DNA of 64,000 nt, from positions 310,001 to 374,000 of the forward strand of contig NZ_JBGGWA010000001.1 of the NCBI RefSeq assembly GCF_041321145.1, given 5' to 3'. The stretch is from Paraburkholderia sp041321145. Its GTDB lineage: Bacteria; Pseudomonadota; Gammaproteobacteria; Burkholderiales; Burkholderiaceae. The notes under the pieces are model-generated. The model was not told where the DNA came from. It saw nothing but the letters and a program-made list of their open reading frames with translations, and made no database searches. The position numbers and the translations under genes were made by a program. Below, in pieces: positions 54,043-62,692 of this stretch; the first letter of the stretch is position 1; the number at the start of each line of letters is the position of its first letter.

Positions 54043-54197
54043 CCCACACCGGGGCGGCGGCTTATCGGCTGCCGCTCCGCGATATCTGGTAGCTGATCAG
54101 GCATTGCGCGCGCGAGCCGCGATGCAGATGCAGCGCGAATAGCGGTTGCACCCAGCTACGGTTGCTCTTCAGATTGCCATTACTTCCGCTTAGCGTG

Positions 54198-54683
54198 TCA
54201 CGAATTGCCATCGGCAAACGCCGTGAGGGCGTCGCCCGCCAGCCGGTAGCGAACCCATTCGCTTTGCGCGCTCGCGCCGATCGATTCATAGAAGCCGATT
54301 GCCGGCTCGTTCCAGTCGAGCACGCTCCATTCGAAGCGCCCACAGCCTGTTTCGCATGCAATTTGTGCGAGGTGGCGAAGCATCTGTTTGCCCGCGCCAC
54401 TGCCACGCGATTTCGGCGATATGTACAGGTCTTCCAGATAAAGCCCCTGTTTGCCGAGCCACGTCGAATAAGAAAAGAAGTAGACACAAAAGCCGATCGG
54501 CTCGCCGTTCATTTCGCAAATCAACGCCTTGGCTGTGGACGTGGCGGCGAACAGGCTTGCTTCGATATCGCTAACGGTAGCGACAACTTCATGCTCTGCT
54601 TTCTCATACACCGCGAGTTCGGTGATAAAGCGGAGAATCAAGTCGGTGTCGGATGCGTGGGCAGGGCGGATGTGGATGGTCAA
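54198..54683 (-). CDS. GNAT family N-acetyltransferase (diamine-acetyltransferase-like)
   Basis: A roughly 161-residue GNAT enzyme similar to spermidine/spermine-type acetyltransferases: IRPAHASDTDLILRFITELA, YEKAEHEVVATVSDIEASLF, YLEDLYISPKSRGSGAGKQM and RFEWSVLDWNEPAIGFYESI. The start is uncertain because no ATG precedes the domain; TTG 54683 gives the family-consistent beginning. Plausible substrates are polyamines or thialysine-like amines. Confidence 0.85.
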   Translation of the reverse strand: MTIHIRPAHASDTDLILRFITELAVYEKAEHEVVATVSDIEASLFAATSTAKALICEMNGEPIGFCVYFFSYSTWLGKQGLYLEDLYISPKSRGSGAGKQMLRHLAQIACETGCGRFEWSVLDWNEPAIGFYESIGASAQSEWVRYRLAGDALTAFADGNS

Positions 54684-54872
54684 GGTGCGGTGCTCGGTGG
54701 GTTGGATGGCGGATCGAAGTTTAGCGAAGATGCAGCGGCTTCGGATCAAACATCTATCGTATCGTTTATCCCACTGATCAGCATTCGCACGCATGACGGA
54801 AGCTAATCGACGCTTGCGATTGAAGAGGGCATTGCGCGGTTGAGGCAGGCCGCGCTGCTACCGGCCATCCGA

Positions 54873-55604
54873 TCAAGCGACGTCGGTGAACAACCGCCCC
54901 CAACTCGCCAGTGGCTCCGTATTCACCCCCAACATCCTTAAAGACTTCCACACCACGGTCGCCACCGTGTCATAAGCCGGAATATCGGTAGCCATCTCGA
55001 ACGCCCGCACCAAATGCGCCGCGTGCAGATTCGTGCAAAAGGTCGTCACCGCATCCGGCCTCGCAAACGCGGCCTCACGCATCATGATCGCCAACTGCGT
55101 GTCCGGCACCTCGGCAAAGCTGAAATTGTTCTGCAAGCCGAGGTGTCGTTCCGCGACGCATTCGATGCCGAGCTTCTCGTAGTTGCGGACGATCCGCTGC
55201 TGAACATCGTCGATATACGGTGACACCAAGCCGAACCGCCGCACGCCGGATTTAGCGAAGATTTCGTTGAGCGCCAGCACCGAGGTCGTTGCGGGGATAC
55301 CCGTTGCCTCGGTGATCTGGCGGCACAACGCCTGGTCGCGCTCGAATCCGAGCCAACCTGCGGACGTGCCGCTCCAGCCGATTACATCCACGCGCGCATC
55401 GGCCAGTTGACGCGCCGCCGCCAGAATCCGGCTCGCGTCGAACTGCCCGAGCGCCTGCTCCGATAGCGCGATCTCCGTCACCGTGAAGCGGGCAAAGTGC
55501 GCGCTGACGTGCGGCAATTCGCTGAGCATCGCCGCGGTGATCGGCTCAAGCGCCGTGTTCGACGACGGCGTCAACACGCCGAGCCGGATTCGCCGGGATT
55601 GCAT
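54873..55604 (-). CDS. Asp/Glu-racemase-fold protein with arylmalonate-decarboxylase-like active site
   Basis: A 243-residue protein of the Asp/Glu racemase-maleate isomerase superfamily, last gene of the eight-gene operon and 13 bases after the deaminase gene. Racemases and maleate isomerases need two Cys. Here the first Cys position is Gly79 in WSGTSAGW while the second, Cys190 in TTFCTNL, is kept. Thr80, Ser81 and Tyr130 are also present. This set matches arylmalonate decarboxylase (Gly74, Thr75, Ser76, Tyr126, Cys188), which decarboxylates malonates without any cofactor. So the protein is more likely a decarboxylase or related one-base enzyme than a racemase. Start at ATG 55604 with AAGGGA upstream. 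Confidence 0.82.
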   Translation of the reverse strand: MQSRRIRLGVLTPSSNTALEPITAAMLSELPHVSAHFARFTVTEIALSEQALGQFDASRILAAARQLADARVDVIGWSGTSAGWLGFERDQALCRQITEATGIPATTSVLALNEIFAKSGVRRFGLVSPYIDDVQQRIVRNYEKLGIECVAERHLGLQNNFSFAEVPDTQLAIMMREAAFARPDAVTTFCTNLHAAHLVRAFEMATDIPAYDTVATVVWKSLRMLGVNTEPLASWGRLFTDVA

Positions 55605-55617
55605 CGAGGCACGTCCC

Positions 55618-57003
55618 TTAGTCGGCGAGCAACAGCTTTACGCCCTCGGCTGCTTCATAGCGAAGCTGGTCGAGATCGAGGCCGGGTATTACGCCGTTAT
55701 CGACCACCACGCGGCCATTCACCACGTTGTAGCGGACGCGAGCCGGTTCACCTGCTGTCACTGGCGCCACAGCCGGATCGTGGAAGCCGTTGAAGCGCAG
55801 ATCGCTGACGTCGTACAGCACGAAATCCGCTGCCTTGCCGACTTCGAGCGTGCCGACCGCATCGAGACCGAGCACGCCTGCACCGCCCGCGCTGCCCCAA
55901 TGAATCGTCTCTTCAACGGTGGTCGCCGACGCACCCTGCGCCGCGCGATGCACGAGCCACGCGAAGTGCGCTTCATTGGTCATGCTGCCGGATTCGTTCG
56001 AAGCCACGCCGTCTACTGCGAGCGACATCGGTACGCCCGCCGCTGCCATCTGCGGTGCGGGCGCAATGCCGCTACCCAGACGCGCATTGCTCACCGGGCA
56101 GTGCGAGCAGCCGCTGCCGGTTTCCGCGAGCATCGCGATTTCGCTTGCCTGTAGATGCACGAGGTGAGCGAACCACACGTCGGGTCCGAGCCATTCGTGA
56201 TCGGCGACGAACTCCACCGGCAGTTTGTTAAAGCGCTCCTTGCAGAAGTCGACGTAGCGCGTCGTTTCGGAAAGATGCGTGTGCAACCTTAGACCCATGC
56301 GACGGGCCGCACGCGCGACTTCGGGCAGCAGTTCGGGCGGCAGCGAGAACGTCGGCGTAGTCGGTGCAACGACGACGCGGCGCATCGAAGCGTCGCCCGA
56401 ATCGTGATAGCGCGACTTCAGTCGTTCGATGTCGGCGAGCATCTGATCGAGCGTTTCGGGTTTGAGCGCCACCTTCGAGAACCCCGGATGATCGCCGGCA
56501 GCCTGCAATGCGCCGCCACGGCACAGCACGAAACGCATGCCGAACGAAGCGGCTTCGTCGAACAGCAGATCGCCGGTTTCGGTGGTGCCGTCCGCGTGAT
56601 AGAGGTAGTGGTGATCGGCGCAGGTTGTCACGCCGGACAGCAGCAGCTCCGCAAGACCCAATCGCGCAGCAACACGCGCCAGGTCCGGCGTAAAGCGAGC
56701 GAGTCGCGGATACGGCACCGCGGCCAGCCATTCCTGCAAATCGGCATTGATGCCGGACGGCACCGCCTTCAGCAGGTTCTGGAACAGATGGTGATGAGTG
56801 TTCACCCAGCCCGGATAGACGACGCATGAACGCGCGTCGATCACGCGTTCATCGGCGCGCGGTTCGAGGTTAGGGGCGATGGCCGCGATACGGCCGTTGC
56901 GAATCCGCAGATCGACCTGACCCAGGCGCGCGCTATCACCACTTCGGCCGCTCATTACCGCGACAGGGTTCTTGATCAGCAACGCTTCAGTTTGCATGCT
57001 CAC
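55618..57003 (-). CDS. 8-oxoguanine-deaminase-like amidohydrolase (COG0402)
   Basis: A 461-residue metal-dependent amidohydrolase of the ATZ/TRZ/8-oxoguanine-deaminase group. Metal ligands are NTHHHLFQ (His70 and His72), the His of RLHTHLSE and a later Asp in LAVDGVASNESGS. SNARLGSGIAP is also characteristic of 8-oxoguanine and isocytosine-type deaminases. It would deaminate or hydrolyse an aminated N-heterocycle to ammonia. GTG 57003 has AAAGGA at reasonable spacing; ATG 56997 is an alternative. It sits between the NCS2 permease and the racemase-fold gene in the operon. Confidence 0.9.
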   Translation of the reverse strand: MSMQTEALLIKNPVAVMSGRSGDSARLGQVDLRIRNGRIAAIAPNLEPRADERVIDARSCVVYPGWVNTHHHLFQNLLKAVPSGINADLQEWLAAVPYPRLARFTPDLARVAARLGLAELLLSGVTTCADHHYLYHADGTTETGDLLFDEAASFGMRFVLCRGGALQAAGDHPGFSKVALKPETLDQMLADIERLKSRYHDSGDASMRRVVVAPTTPTFSLPPELLPEVARAARRMGLRLHTHLSETTRYVDFCKERFNKLPVEFVADHEWLGPDVWFAHLVHLQASEIAMLAETGSGCSHCPVSNARLGSGIAPAPQMAAAGVPMSLAVDGVASNESGSMTNEAHFAWLVHRAAQGASATTVEETIHWGSAGGAGVLGLDAVGTLEVGKAADFVLYDVSDLRFNGFHDPAVAPVTAGEPARVRYNVVNGRVVVDNGVIPGLDLDQLRYEAAEGVKLLLAD

Positions 57004-57087
57004 GATTCAATGTCCTTTCAGTTACTGCGAAGCGGCCGTCGGTCCAGGGAGGCGCGACGGCCGCGCTCGTCTTACTGCCTGCGCCGC

Positions 57088-58431
57088 TTATTCGCGCACC
57101 AGGTTGTGCGTCTCGACGATCTTTTCTTCTTCGTGCGCGCCGTTCAGTACCGCGTTCAGTACGACCGATACCAGACACGCCAGCACCACGCCGCTATGCA
57201 CGAAAGGCTGCGTCCAGTCGGGCATGTGCTTGAAGACTTGCGGCGCCATCACCGGAATCAGCGCGGTGGCGATCGTGAAGCCGACGATCAGCACGTTGTA
57301 GCGATTGCGCTCGAAGTCCACCTTCGCCAAGGTTTGCACGCCGGCTGCCACCACCACCCCGAACATCGCGATACCGGCGCCGCCGAGGGCCGCTGAGGGT
57401 GTCGATGCGACTATCGCGCCGATCTTCGGCACCAGCGCCACCACGCACATCAGCACGCCGCTGATCGCCACCACCCAGCGGCTACGCACGCCGGTCAGGA
57501 TCACGAGGCCGACGTTTTCCATGAAGGCGATGAACGGGAACGCCGCGAACATGCCGGCAATCGCGCTGGCAAGACCGTTCGCGCGCATGCCGCGTACCAC
57601 ATCTTCCTCGCTGACGTCCTTGTCGACAATGTCACCGATTGCGACGAATAGTCCCATCGATTCGACCATCTGCACCACCATCACGACGATCATCGTCAGC
57701 ACGGGCACCAGCGAAAACACGGGCGCGCCGAAGTGGAACGGCATCGGCATCGTGAACCACGGCGCGGCGCTCACGCTGGTGAAGTTGCCCATGCCGAGCG
57801 AGCAGGCCAGAATGCCGCCCGCAACCAAACCGATCAGCACGGAGAGATTGCGCAGAAACGGGCCGGCAAAGCGGTTGATCGCAAGAATCACCAGCGCGAC
57901 GAACAGCGTGACGCTCAGGAAGGGCAACGCACCGAACTGCTGCTGCGCGGCCTCGCCACCACCGGCCCATTGATACGCAACGGGGAACAGTTGCAAACCA
58001 ATCACGGTCACGATGCAGCCGGTCACCACAGGTGGGAAGAACCTTCGTAAGCGTCCGATCAAGGGTGCGGCGAACAGGGTGAAGAGCCCCGCGCCAATTA
58101 CCGCGCCACACACGCCGGCGAAGCCGACACCCGGACTCGTGCCGATAGCGATCACCGGCCCGACGCTGCTGAATGCGACGCCTTGCAGAATCGGCAGACG
58201 CACGCCGAACTTCCAGAAACCGACGGTCTGCAAGATCGTCGAAATGCCCGAGCAAAACAGCGCGGTGCTGATTAACACGGTGGTGTCGGCCGACGACATC
58301 TTCAATGCCGACGCAACGATCAGCGGAACGGCAATTGCGCCGATATAAGCGACCAGCATGTGCTGCAAACCGAGCGTGATCATCTGGCGCTTCGGCAAAA
58401 TCCGATCGACGGGGTGTATGGCGGTGTTCAT
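57088..58431 (-). CDS. NCS2 family nucleobase permease
   Basis: A 447-residue nucleobase:cation symporter-2 with about 14 membrane helices. LQHMLVAYIGAIAVPLIVASAL opens it. LPILQGVAFSSVGPVIAIG and the later FAAFPFIAFMENVGLVILTGV and SAALGGAGIAMFGVV are family signatures for xanthine, uric acid and uracil transporters. ATG 58431 has AGGAGACACGTC upstream; the frame can be extended to 58494 without support. It imports the probable substrate of the operon: a purine, pyrimidine or similar heterocycle. Confidence 0.92.
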   Translation of the reverse strand: MNTAIHPVDRILPKRQMITLGLQHMLVAYIGAIAVPLIVASALKMSSADTTVLISTALFCSGISTILQTVGFWKFGVRLPILQGVAFSSVGPVIAIGTSPGVGFAGVCGAVIGAGLFTLFAAPLIGRLRRFFPPVVTGCIVTVIGLQLFPVAYQWAGGGEAAQQQFGALPFLSVTLFVALVILAINRFAGPFLRNLSVLIGLVAGGILACSLGMGNFTSVSAAPWFTMPMPFHFGAPVFSLVPVLTMIVVMVVQMVESMGLFVAIGDIVDKDVSEEDVVRGMRANGLASAIAGMFAAFPFIAFMENVGLVILTGVRSRWVVAISGVLMCVVALVPKIGAIVASTPSAALGGAGIAMFGVVVAAGVQTLAKVDFERNRYNVLIVGFTIATALIPVMAPQVFKHMPDWTQPFVHSGVVLACLVSVVLNAVLNGAHEEEKIVETHNLVRE

Positions 58432-58518
58432 GACGTGTCTCCTATTATCGTTTTCGATCGGTGCGCGCCGCACGGCTCGGCCGTGCAGCATCACTTCGCG
58501 CGCCGACCGGATATCCCG

Positions 58519-59613
58519 TCAGGCCGCAACCGGCACGGCAAGACAGGCATGGAAGCGGTCGGTCAGCGCGGCGCGATCGAGATCGCGTCCGATGAATACG
58601 ATGCGGCATGAGCGTGGTTCACTGCCCCACGCTTGCGCCGCGCGCAGCTCAATAACGTTGTGCACGCCTTGCAGCACATAGCGGTGCGACTGGCCTTGCA
58701 AAGCGAGAATGCCCTTCATGCGGAACAGGTTGGTTGCATCGGCTTCGCGCAACTCGGTGAGCCACCTTTGCAGCGCGTCGAGATCGATATCCGCGTCGAC
58801 TTCGATACCGACTGAGGACACGCTTTCGTCGTGCTGGTGGTCGGCGTGATCGTCATCGTGCTCGTCGTGAGCGTGATGCGCTTCATGTTCTTCGTGGTGA
58901 TGCTCGTGAGCGTGTTCTTCCTCATGCAAGCCATCGGTCTCGACCAGAATCTGCGAGAACTCGTTTGCACCCACGCCAAGGATCTTGTCGAGATCGATTC
59001 GCGCATAACTCGACTCGACGATCTCCGCCGTGGCGTTCAGGCTGCGAATGCGTTGCGTCAGCGAGGCGATATCCGCGGGGCCAACCAGATCGACCTTGTT
59101 GATCACAATACGATCTGCGCAGACGATCTGATCGACTGCCTGGTTATCGCTGCCATCGAGCACCACGTCGTCCAGATGCGCGGCGATATGCTTTGCATCC
59201 ACCATCGTGACGACGGCATCCAGCGTCACCTGCTTCGCGATCGGATCATCGAGGAAGAAAGTCTGGGCGACCGGATACGGATCGGCGAGCCCGCTCGTTT
59301 CGACAATGATGTGATCGAGCCGGTCCGGTCTTTCAACCAGCATTCGCACGATCCGCACCAGGTCTTCACGCACCGCGCCGACGCAGCACACGCAACCATT
59401 GGTCATCTCGTAGATCTCTTCGGTCGATTCGAGCACGAGGCCACCGTCGATGCCGATTTCGCCGAACTCGTTTTCGATCACCGCGATCTTGCGGCCGTGC
59501 TTCTCGCGCAGGATGTAGTTGAGCAGCGTCGTCTTGCCGGCGCCGAGAAAGCCGGTCAGCACCGTGACAGGGATTTTCTCGATTTCGTTGTGGGTGGTGT
59601 GAATGTGATTCAT
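58519..59613 (-). CDS. COG0523/CobW family GTPase with His-rich region
   Basis: A 364-residue G3E GTPase. The P-loop TGFLGAGKTTLL is at 20-31, the metal-binding Cys motif NGCVCC at 72-77 (Cys74, 76, 77), and INKVDLVG is the guanine-specificity motif. A His/Glu/Asp-rich stretch of about 35 residues (near 228-262) lies between the GTPase and CobW C-terminal domains. Members of this family deliver zinc, cobalt or iron to client enzymes. Here it is in the same operon as three amidohydrolase-fold enzymes that bind metals, so it may be their dedicated chaperone. GGAG precedes the ATG. Confidence 0.93.
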   Translation of the reverse strand: MNHIHTTHNEIEKIPVTVLTGFLGAGKTTLLNYILREKHGRKIAVIENEFGEIGIDGGLVLESTEEIYEMTNGCVCCVGAVREDLVRIVRMLVERPDRLDHIIVETSGLADPYPVAQTFFLDDPIAKQVTLDAVVTMVDAKHIAAHLDDVVLDGSDNQAVDQIVCADRIVINKVDLVGPADIASLTQRIRSLNATAEIVESSYARIDLDKILGVGANEFSQILVETDGLHEEEHAHEHHHEEHEAHHAHDEHDDDHADHQHDESVSSVGIEVDADIDLDALQRWLTELREADATNLFRMKGILALQGQSHRYVLQGVHNVIELRAAQAWGSEPRSCRIVFIGRDLDRAALTDRFHACLAVPVAA

Positions 59614-59662
59614 GGCTCGTCTCCGTTTCTTCGTTCGTACTGCGGTTCGTGCGGTTCGGCTA

Positions 59663-60277
59663 TCAGGCGATATGCGGTGCGTGTGCTTTCGCTTCGGTTT
59701 CCACTTCTACTTCTGCTTCTCGCCAGCGTTTGACGGTGCCCGCTTCGAGACCGAACAGATCGAGCGCGCGGCCTAGCGTGTGGTCGATCATCTGGTCGAG
59801 TGAAACAGGGCGCGCGTAAAACGCCGGAACAGGTGGGGCAACGATCGCGCCCATTTCAGTGACGGCGATCATGTTGCGCAGATGCGCCAGCGTGTATGGG
59901 GTTTCACGCGCCAGCAGCACCAGAGGGCGACGCTCTTTCAACGTGACGTCGGCGGCGCGCGAGATCAAGCTCGACGACATGCCGCTGGCAATTTCGGCAA
60001 GCGTCTTCATCGAACAGGGGGCGACGATCATGCCCAGCGAGCGGAACGAGCCGCTGGAAATGGCCGCCGCCATGTCGTCGCACCGGTAGGTGAAGCTGGC
60101 GAGGGCGCTGACTTCGGCGAACTTGTAGTCGGTTTCGTGCGTCATCGTCAGCAGGGCGCTGCGCGAGACAGTCAGATGCGTCTCGATGTCGAGGTCACGC
60201 AGCAGTTGCAGCAGGCGCACGCCGTACGTGAAACCGGACGCGCCGCTGATGCCGACTACGAGCCGCCGCGGGGTCAT
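59663..60277 (-). CDS. UbiX-type flavin prenyltransferase
   Basis: A 204-residue UbiX family protein that makes prenylated FMN, the cofactor of UbiD decarboxylases. The FMN-binding VGISGASGFTYGVRLL opens it and MIVAPCSMKTLAEIASG contains the conserved Ser/Cys segment. The C-terminus is acidic and somewhat extended. Its ATG overlaps the ubiD-family gene stop by four bases (60274-60277), so the pair is translationally coupled. It is separate from the ubiquinone pathway by context. Confidence 0.93.
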   Translation of the reverse strand: MTPRRLVVGISGASGFTYGVRLLQLLRDLDIETHLTVSRSALLTMTHETDYKFAEVSALASFTYRCDDMAAAISSGSFRSLGMIVAPCSMKTLAEIASGMSSSLISRAADVTLKERRPLVLLARETPYTLAHLRNMIAVTEMGAIVAPPVPAFYARPVSLDQMIDHTLGRALDLFGLEAGTVKRWREAEVEVETEAKAHAPHIA

Positions 60278-61671
60278 CGCTGTGCTCCGGCGGCCGCGTG
60301 GGCCAAAATCTCAACGGCGTGTTGCGATGCCCGCTCGCTGATCTGTGCGCGGATACCGTCGAAATGCGAGCCGCGTGTCGCGTCGATACCCATGCGTGAC
60401 GTTGTGCCCGCAGCGGATGACGAAGGATCGAGCGGGCTGCCCGGCAAGCCGTCGACGATAAACACGTCCTGATGCGGCTGGAAATGCGTGGCGATGGCCC
60501 ACAGCACTTGCGAATCGTTGGTGATGTCGATATCGCTATCCACGGCCACCACGTTCTTGAGATACGGGTCCCATCCCAGCAATGCGAGCATGATCTGGCG
60601 CGCTTCGCCGTCGCGTGTCTGATTCAATGCGACGTAGCAGTGGAAGTGCGTGCCCGAGTTCGGATAGTGCAGCGCGGTAACGGAAGGAAAGCGCGCCTTC
60701 AGCTTCTCGCTCATCTCCGCTTCGCGTGGCAAGCGGGCCAGCGTTAGATGTTCCGCATACGGACCGCCGACCACATCGACGAGCCATGCATCGTTACGCC
60801 GCATCATCGTGTCGATGCGCAGCACGTTGTTGGTCGAACGGTCCGACGAATAGCCGGTGAATTCGCCGAACGGGCCTTCCTCGGCGTGGGCATCCGGGTC
60901 GATCGTCCCTTCAAGGACGAATTCCGCAGAGGCCGGCACACCAATACCGTAACGCGGCGTCCGGACCAATTCCAACGGCGCACCGAACAATCCGCCTGCA
61001 ATAGCGCGTTCATCTGTACCAAAGGGCACGCGTGCCGCAGCGGCCAGCATGAACAACGGATGCGCGCCGATCACCATCGCGACCTTCAATGTGTCGCCGC
61101 GTGCTTTGGCGGTTTGCAGCATGCGCCACAGATGGCCACGCGAATGCAAGCTGGTTGCCAACGCATTGCGGGCATGCCGCATCGAGCGGTGATAGCTGAG
61201 ATTGGCGACGCCCGTCACCGGATCTTCGGCGACGATCACCGCGTTGGTAATGTATGGACCACGGTCGGTATCGAAGTGGCGGATCATCGGCAGTTGCGCG
61301 AGATCGACTGCGTCGCCTTCGATAACCTGGTCGAGAACCGGACCTGTGGGAACGAAAACCGGTGCGATAGGGGCGTTCGCACGTTGCTGGTAAGCGTCGA
61401 ATAAGCCCGACGCGTCGACGTCGAACAAACGCCCAATGCGTGTACGTGAAGCAAAGAAATTGGTGACCAGCGGTGTTGCAATGCCGTCGACCTGTTCGCA
61501 GATCAACATCTGATGCTGACCCCGTGCTGCCAATTCGGCGACCACAGCGGTGACATCCTGATCGGCAGACAAAGGTCGCTTAAGCGTCAATACATCATCG
61601 GGAAACTGCTCGCGATACGCCTGCGCGAAGCGGTGAAAATCCTGCGTGGCGCGGAAGAGGTTATCCGCCAT
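60274..61671 (-). CDS. UbiD family prFMN-dependent decarboxylase
   Basis: A 465-residue UbiD-type decarboxylase (or carboxylase) acting on aromatic, heteroaromatic or alpha,beta-unsaturated acids. Visible signatures are ITNAVIVAEDPVTGVANLSY, MVIGAHPLFMLAAAARVPFG, and EEGPFGEFTGYSSDRST, which contains the conserved acidic pair near prFMN; DITNDSQVLWAIATHFQPHQD is also standard. The substrate cannot be read directly. It shares its operon with UbiX, two ACMSD-like amidohydrolases and a nucleobase permease. GGAG precedes ATG 61671. Confidence 0.93.
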   Translation of the reverse strand: MADNLFRATQDFHRFAQAYREQFPDDVLTLKRPLSADQDVTAVVAELAARGQHQMLICEQVDGIATPLVTNFFASRTRIGRLFDVDASGLFDAYQQRANAPIAPVFVPTGPVLDQVIEGDAVDLAQLPMIRHFDTDRGPYITNAVIVAEDPVTGVANLSYHRSMRHARNALATSLHSRGHLWRMLQTAKARGDTLKVAMVIGAHPLFMLAAAARVPFGTDERAIAGGLFGAPLELVRTPRYGIGVPASAEFVLEGTIDPDAHAEEGPFGEFTGYSSDRSTNNVLRIDTMMRRNDAWLVDVVGGPYAEHLTLARLPREAEMSEKLKARFPSVTALHYPNSGTHFHCYVALNQTRDGEARQIMLALLGWDPYLKNVVAVDSDIDITNDSQVLWAIATHFQPHQDVFIVDGLPGSPLDPSSSAAGTTSRMGIDATRGSHFDGIRAQISERASQHAVEILAHAAAGAQR

Positions 61672-61765
61672 AGTGAACTCCGTCGAATGCGATAACGAAA
61701 GCGGACTGTTGGGAGAGGCAGGTGCGATCAGACTCGCACCTGCCCCACAGCAAGCGCTGAACGCG

Positions 61766-62692
61766 TTAAGCCGGTTGCGTTACGTCATTGACGTAGGTGG
61801 CCTTCAAACGCTTTTCCGCTTCGGCCAGATCCTTCGGCGGCTTGGTCGGCTCGATGCCGACCAGACGGGCGATGTTGTTGCCCATATAGTCTTCGAGACC
61901 GTCTTCATCCAGATCCATGCCTTGCGGTGCGGGTCCGCACAGCATTTCCAGTTCGCGCAGCCACATGCCCGGCTCATTCGGCGGCGAGTCCGTGCCGAAC
62001 ACGATCTTGTTGCGCGGCAATTCGCGAGCGAATTCGACGATGCGCGACTGATAGCACCAGCCCGATTCGCAATACACGTTCGGCGTATCCATCGCCATCC
62101 AGAACGATTCGAACGAGTAGTTGCCGCCCGTTTGAATGCCGAAGTGACCGATGATGAAATTCACCATCGGGAATTCGCGGATGATCGGATAGAACTGCGT
62201 CGGAATCGTGTACGGTCCGTCGCCGGTGTGGATCAGCACGACGACGCCGAGTTCAGCACATTTCTTCATTGCCGGACGCAGCCAGTCGAGCGCGCGATCC
62301 GGACGATAGCCGTGCATGTTCGCGTGCAGCTTCAGCATCTTGAAGCCGTACTCCTTCACGTGGAATTCGAGTTCGGCCGCGCCGTTCTCCGGGCCCCAAC
62401 GCGGGTTGTACGTGAAGTTGCCGATGAAGCGATCCGGGTACTTCTGCGTGAGCTCGGCGATATACGACATGTAATCGCGAATGCCTTCACGGCCGCGGCG
62501 ATTGCCGTCGCGATAGCCGGTGTTGCCCGGCGGCGGTTGAATGAAGCCCATGTCGATGCGGCGCGGCTTGCCGTTGATGATGTACGGACCGTCCATCATC
62601 TTCAGCAGACGTTCGCCGGTGAACGGCTCGCCGGTGTGGCGCCAGGCTTCGTCGACGAGATTGGTCGGGTGCAGATGGGTATCGATGATCAT
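61766..62692 (-). CDS. ACMSD-like amidohydrolase, metal site intact (copy A)
   Basis: A 308-residue TIM-barrel amidohydrolase of the ACMSD/gamma-resorcylate decarboxylase type. Metal-ligand candidates are all present: His6 and His8 (DTHLHPTNL), His155 (LIHTGDGPY), His183 (IGHFGIQTGG) and Asp235 (FGTDSPPNEPG). The family hydrolyses or decarboxylates cyclic carboxylates using a single zinc. It overlaps the upstream paralogue by one base (TGATG), and AGGAG precedes its ATG, so translation is coupled. It is clearly related to the upstream copy B but retains the full metal set. Confidence 0.93.
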   Translation of the reverse strand: MIIDTHLHPTNLVDEAWRHTGEPFTGERLLKMMDGPYIINGKPRRIDMGFIQPPPGNTGYRDGNRRGREGIRDYMSYIAELTQKYPDRFIGNFTYNPRWGPENGAAELEFHVKEYGFKMLKLHANMHGYRPDRALDWLRPAMKKCAELGVVVLIHTGDGPYTIPTQFYPIIREFPMVNFIIGHFGIQTGGNYSFESFWMAMDTPNVYCESGWCYQSRIVEFARELPRNKIVFGTDSPPNEPGMWLRELEMLCGPAPQGMDLDEDGLEDYMGNNIARLVGIEPTKPPKDLAEAEKRLKATYVNDVTQPA

